From NCBI GenBank assembly GCA_013140935.1, contig JABFSD010000420.1, positions 1 to 6,425 on the forward strand: a stretch of 6,425 bases of DNA, in the 5' to 3' direction. Source of the stretch: Acidobacteriota bacterium (lineage in GTDB: Bacteria > Acidobacteriota > Blastocatellia > RBC074). Below, in pieces: positions 4,876 through 6,425 of this stretch. The translations under genes were made by a program, and so were the position numbers. The stretch's first letter is position 1. The number at the start of each line of letters is the position of its first letter. A model generated the notes under the pieces. The model saw only the letters and a list, made by a program, of their open reading frames with translations, was not told the origin of the DNA and did no database searches.

Positions 4876-6186
4876 TCACTTTTCTATATGAACGACGACC
4901 AGGCGATTTCACCGGATAGTAGATTGGCGGCGACTGGTTCAGAAGACATCATTCTTTGGGATGTGAAAACTGAACAGATCATCACGCGCTGGGACTATCC
5001 GTCTTATGTTTGGAGCTTGGCATGGTCGCCAAAAACGGGACGTTATTTGGTTTCTACGCACGGCGACGGCTCGATTTTGATTTGGGACATCGTCGGGCGC
5101 GAACGCATCGCCAACCTGAATCAACACGGACGAGCCGTCACCGCCGTAGCCTTCACGCCCGACGGCCAGCGCGTTATCCCAGCCAGCGAAGATCGTTCGC
5201 TCATCGTTTGGAATCCAATCAGCGGCAGCAAACAAGGCGTCTTGCAAGGCCACGACTCCCGCGCTACCAGCTTTGCCGTTGCACCGGACAATACGTGGAA
5301 GGCTTCACTCGGATTTGATGAGACCTTGATCGAATGGGATTTAACGACGCTGAAATCACGCAAGACGATAGCCACACCAATGGGGACGCACGCTGTGGCG
5401 ATTTCTCCAGACAATCACAGGTTCGCGCTTGATGCTGGCCTGCTTGCACGCGAAGGCCCTGCTTGCGCCCTTGTCAATTACCACGATCAACACGCCTCAT
5501 CTTTCACGTTCACCCGCGATGGACGCAAGCTCTACGGCGGAGGCCGTCGGTTGTTGCGTGTTTGGGATGCATCGAATGGACGCAGGCTCGAATCCGTACC
5601 CGCAGAGGAAGCCGACGCGATGAGCCTGTCGCCCGACGAAACGCGCCTCGTCACCGGCGATCTCAAAGGCCAGTTGACGCTGTGGCGTACGCAACCCTTG
5701 CAGCCGCTCGTTACGATTCCGGCACATGAGGCGCGCATCAAACAAGTCGCCTTCGCACCCGACGGGCAGACCATCGCCAGCGTAGGTGACGATAAAAAAC
5801 TCAAACTCTGGCAAACCCAACCGCTGCGTTTTCTGAAAGACATCGGCGAACACTCCGCGCCCGTGCTGGCCGTAGCCTTCGCGCCCGACGGCCAGCAAAT
5901 CGCGGGCGGCGGACAAGACCGCTCAGTGCGCGTTTATACGCGGCGGCAGACGTGGTTCGGACGCCGCTGGGCCAATGACGGATTGCGCCTTGTCACAGGC
6001 AGTTCAGAAGGATTGGTGTGGCGGTGGGATGTAGCGACGCAACAGAAAGTCAACGCGCTGAAAGTCGGCGATAGCAACGTGAGGTCGGTGGCCTTTTCAC
6101 CCAACGGAGAGATGCTGGTGGGAACCAGTTCCGACCCGATGTTGCGCATCTGGCGTGCGGCGGAGAAGGCTTCACTTATCCCCTGA
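4852..6186 (+). CDS. WD40 repeat beta-propeller protein, probably 5'-truncated
   Basis: About ten WD40 blades can be traced by recurring SPDG-type turns and WD endings. From the ATG at 4852 they fall at roughly residues 18-47, 48-88, 89-130, 131-172, 173-210 (degenerate, no WD), 211-248, 249-290, 291-332, 333-370, 373-403 and 404-438. Such propellers are protein-interaction scaffolds; no enzymatic domain, signal peptide or membrane segment is present, so the partner is unknown. The start is doubtful. The first dozen residues from 4852 are encoded by the palindrome, an in-frame TAG lies just upstream (4843-4845), and the alternative ATG at 4888 leaves only four residues before the middle of a blade (AISPDSRLAATGSED). 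Neither start has a ribosome site. The likeliest reading is a gene that lost its 5' part at the repeat. Between residues 366 and 376 a blade junction is too short (FGRRWANDG), suggesting an in-frame deletion. The 3' end overlaps the histidine kinase gene. Confidence 0.82.
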   Translation: MASCSTARSLFYMNDDQAISPDSRLAATGSEDIILWDVKTEQIITRWDYPSYVWSLAWSPKTGRYLVSTHGDGSILIWDIVGRERIANLNQHGRAVTAVAFTPDGQRVIPASEDRSLIVWNPISGSKQGVLQGHDSRATSFAVAPDNTWKASLGFDETLIEWDLTTLKSRKTIATPMGTHAVAISPDNHRFALDAGLLAREGPACALVNYHDQHASSFTFTRDGRKLYGGGRRLLRVWDASNGRRLESVPAEEADAMSLSPDETRLVTGDLKGQLTLWRTQPLQPLVTIPAHEARIKQVAFAPDGQTIASVGDDKKLKLWQTQPLRFLKDIGEHSAPVLAVAFAPDGQQIAGGGQDRSVRVYTRRQTWFGRRWANDGLRLVTGSSEGLVWRWDVATQQKVNALKVGDSNVRSVAFSPNGEMLVGTSSDPMLRIWRAAEKASLIP

Positions 6187-6425
6187 ATACAACGGCAGCC
6201 GCACTTCAAACGTAGTTCCTTTGTCCAACTTGCTGTGCGCCTCAATGTTTCCGTCGTGCGCGTCAACGAGCCATTTCACGATAGACAATCCCAAGCCTAA
6301 GCCGGTCGCCGTGCGGTCAGCGGTTTTGGCGGAGCGGCGAAAGAAGCGCTCGAAGACATGCGGCAAGTCTTCAGAGGGAATGCCGCGTCCGGTGTCAGCG
6401 ACGGTAAGAATGGCGCATTTGTTTT
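6172..6425 (-). CDS. Sensor histidine kinase, C-terminal part (5' end outside window)
   Basis: The last 84 or so residues of a two-component sensor kinase: the end of the HATPase_c ATP-binding domain that phosphorylates the conserved histidine. Reading inward from the right edge, the G1 box VADTGRGIP is encoded at 6376-6402. The F box HVFERFFR follows, then the G2 box GLGLGLSIV (6277-6303), and a GTTFEVRLP ending. The N box, the phosphorylated histidine and any sensor domain lie beyond the window. A TTG at 6364-6366 is an internal codon, since homology continues upstream to the edge. The gene runs against the WD40 gene and its stop codon lies inside that gene's last codons. The signal and partner regulator cannot be told from here. 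Confidence 0.93.
   Translation of the reverse strand, partial: NKCAILTVADTGRGIPSEDLPHVFERFFRRSAKTADRTATGLGLGLSIVKWLVDAHDGNIEAHSKLDKGTTFEVRLPLYSGDK

Overview
The window looks like bacterial chromosome from a GC-rich, gene-dense but repeat-laden genome. Several traits fit Acidobacteriota, perhaps the Blastocatellia: a Gfo/Idh/MocA oxidoreductase of the type often secreted in that group, an ECF sigma factor fragment of the Acidobacteria/Planctomycetes-rich Sigma70_ECF (TIGR02999-like) family, a secreted putative-Ig protein fragment with an LWPPNH motif, a long WD40 protein, and dispersed palindromes. The taxonomic call is inference from gene content, not from a marker gene.

Left part (1-3457): three ordinary plus-strand genes. 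A 5'-incomplete Gfo/Idh/MocA oxidoreductase ends at 1179. A palindromic repeat (1187-1215) and a short spacer follow. Then comes the bifunctional NAD(P)H-hydrate repair enzyme nnr (1293-2930), with tsaE of the tRNA t6A pathway 22 bases behind it (2953-3393). The nnr-tsaE pair is a widespread housekeeping arrangement. A 14-bp hairpin (3421-3457) closes it.

Middle part (3463-4875): a scar of gene fragments and repeats. The C-terminal end of a secreted Ig-like protein on the minus strand (3463 to about 3981) abuts, head to head within a few bases, the C-terminal half of an ECF sigma factor on the plus strand (about 3982-4302). Both have lost their 5' ends at the same point, so this is a recombination or deletion junction (or an assembly join). 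The next 530 bases are almost wholly palindromic: a 256-bp nested inverted-repeat element (4310-4565), degenerate copies of its arms (4586-4618 and 4780-4806), a large CGCAGAGG-type hairpin (4643-4755), and a perfect 41-base palindrome (4835-4875). That palindrome is a second copy of the one at 1187-1215.

Right part (4852-6425): a WD40 beta-propeller protein whose reading frame opens inside the 41-base palindrome and seems to lack its true N-terminus. It overlaps tail-to-tail by 15 bases with the 3' end of a sensor histidine kinase gene on the minus strand, which runs out of the window.

No RNA gene, CRISPR array or complete autonomous mobile element is visible, and I see no convincing new multi-gene system. 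The most interesting material is the palindromic repeat families, which share CCGTAG...CTACGG ends, and their link to the broken genes.
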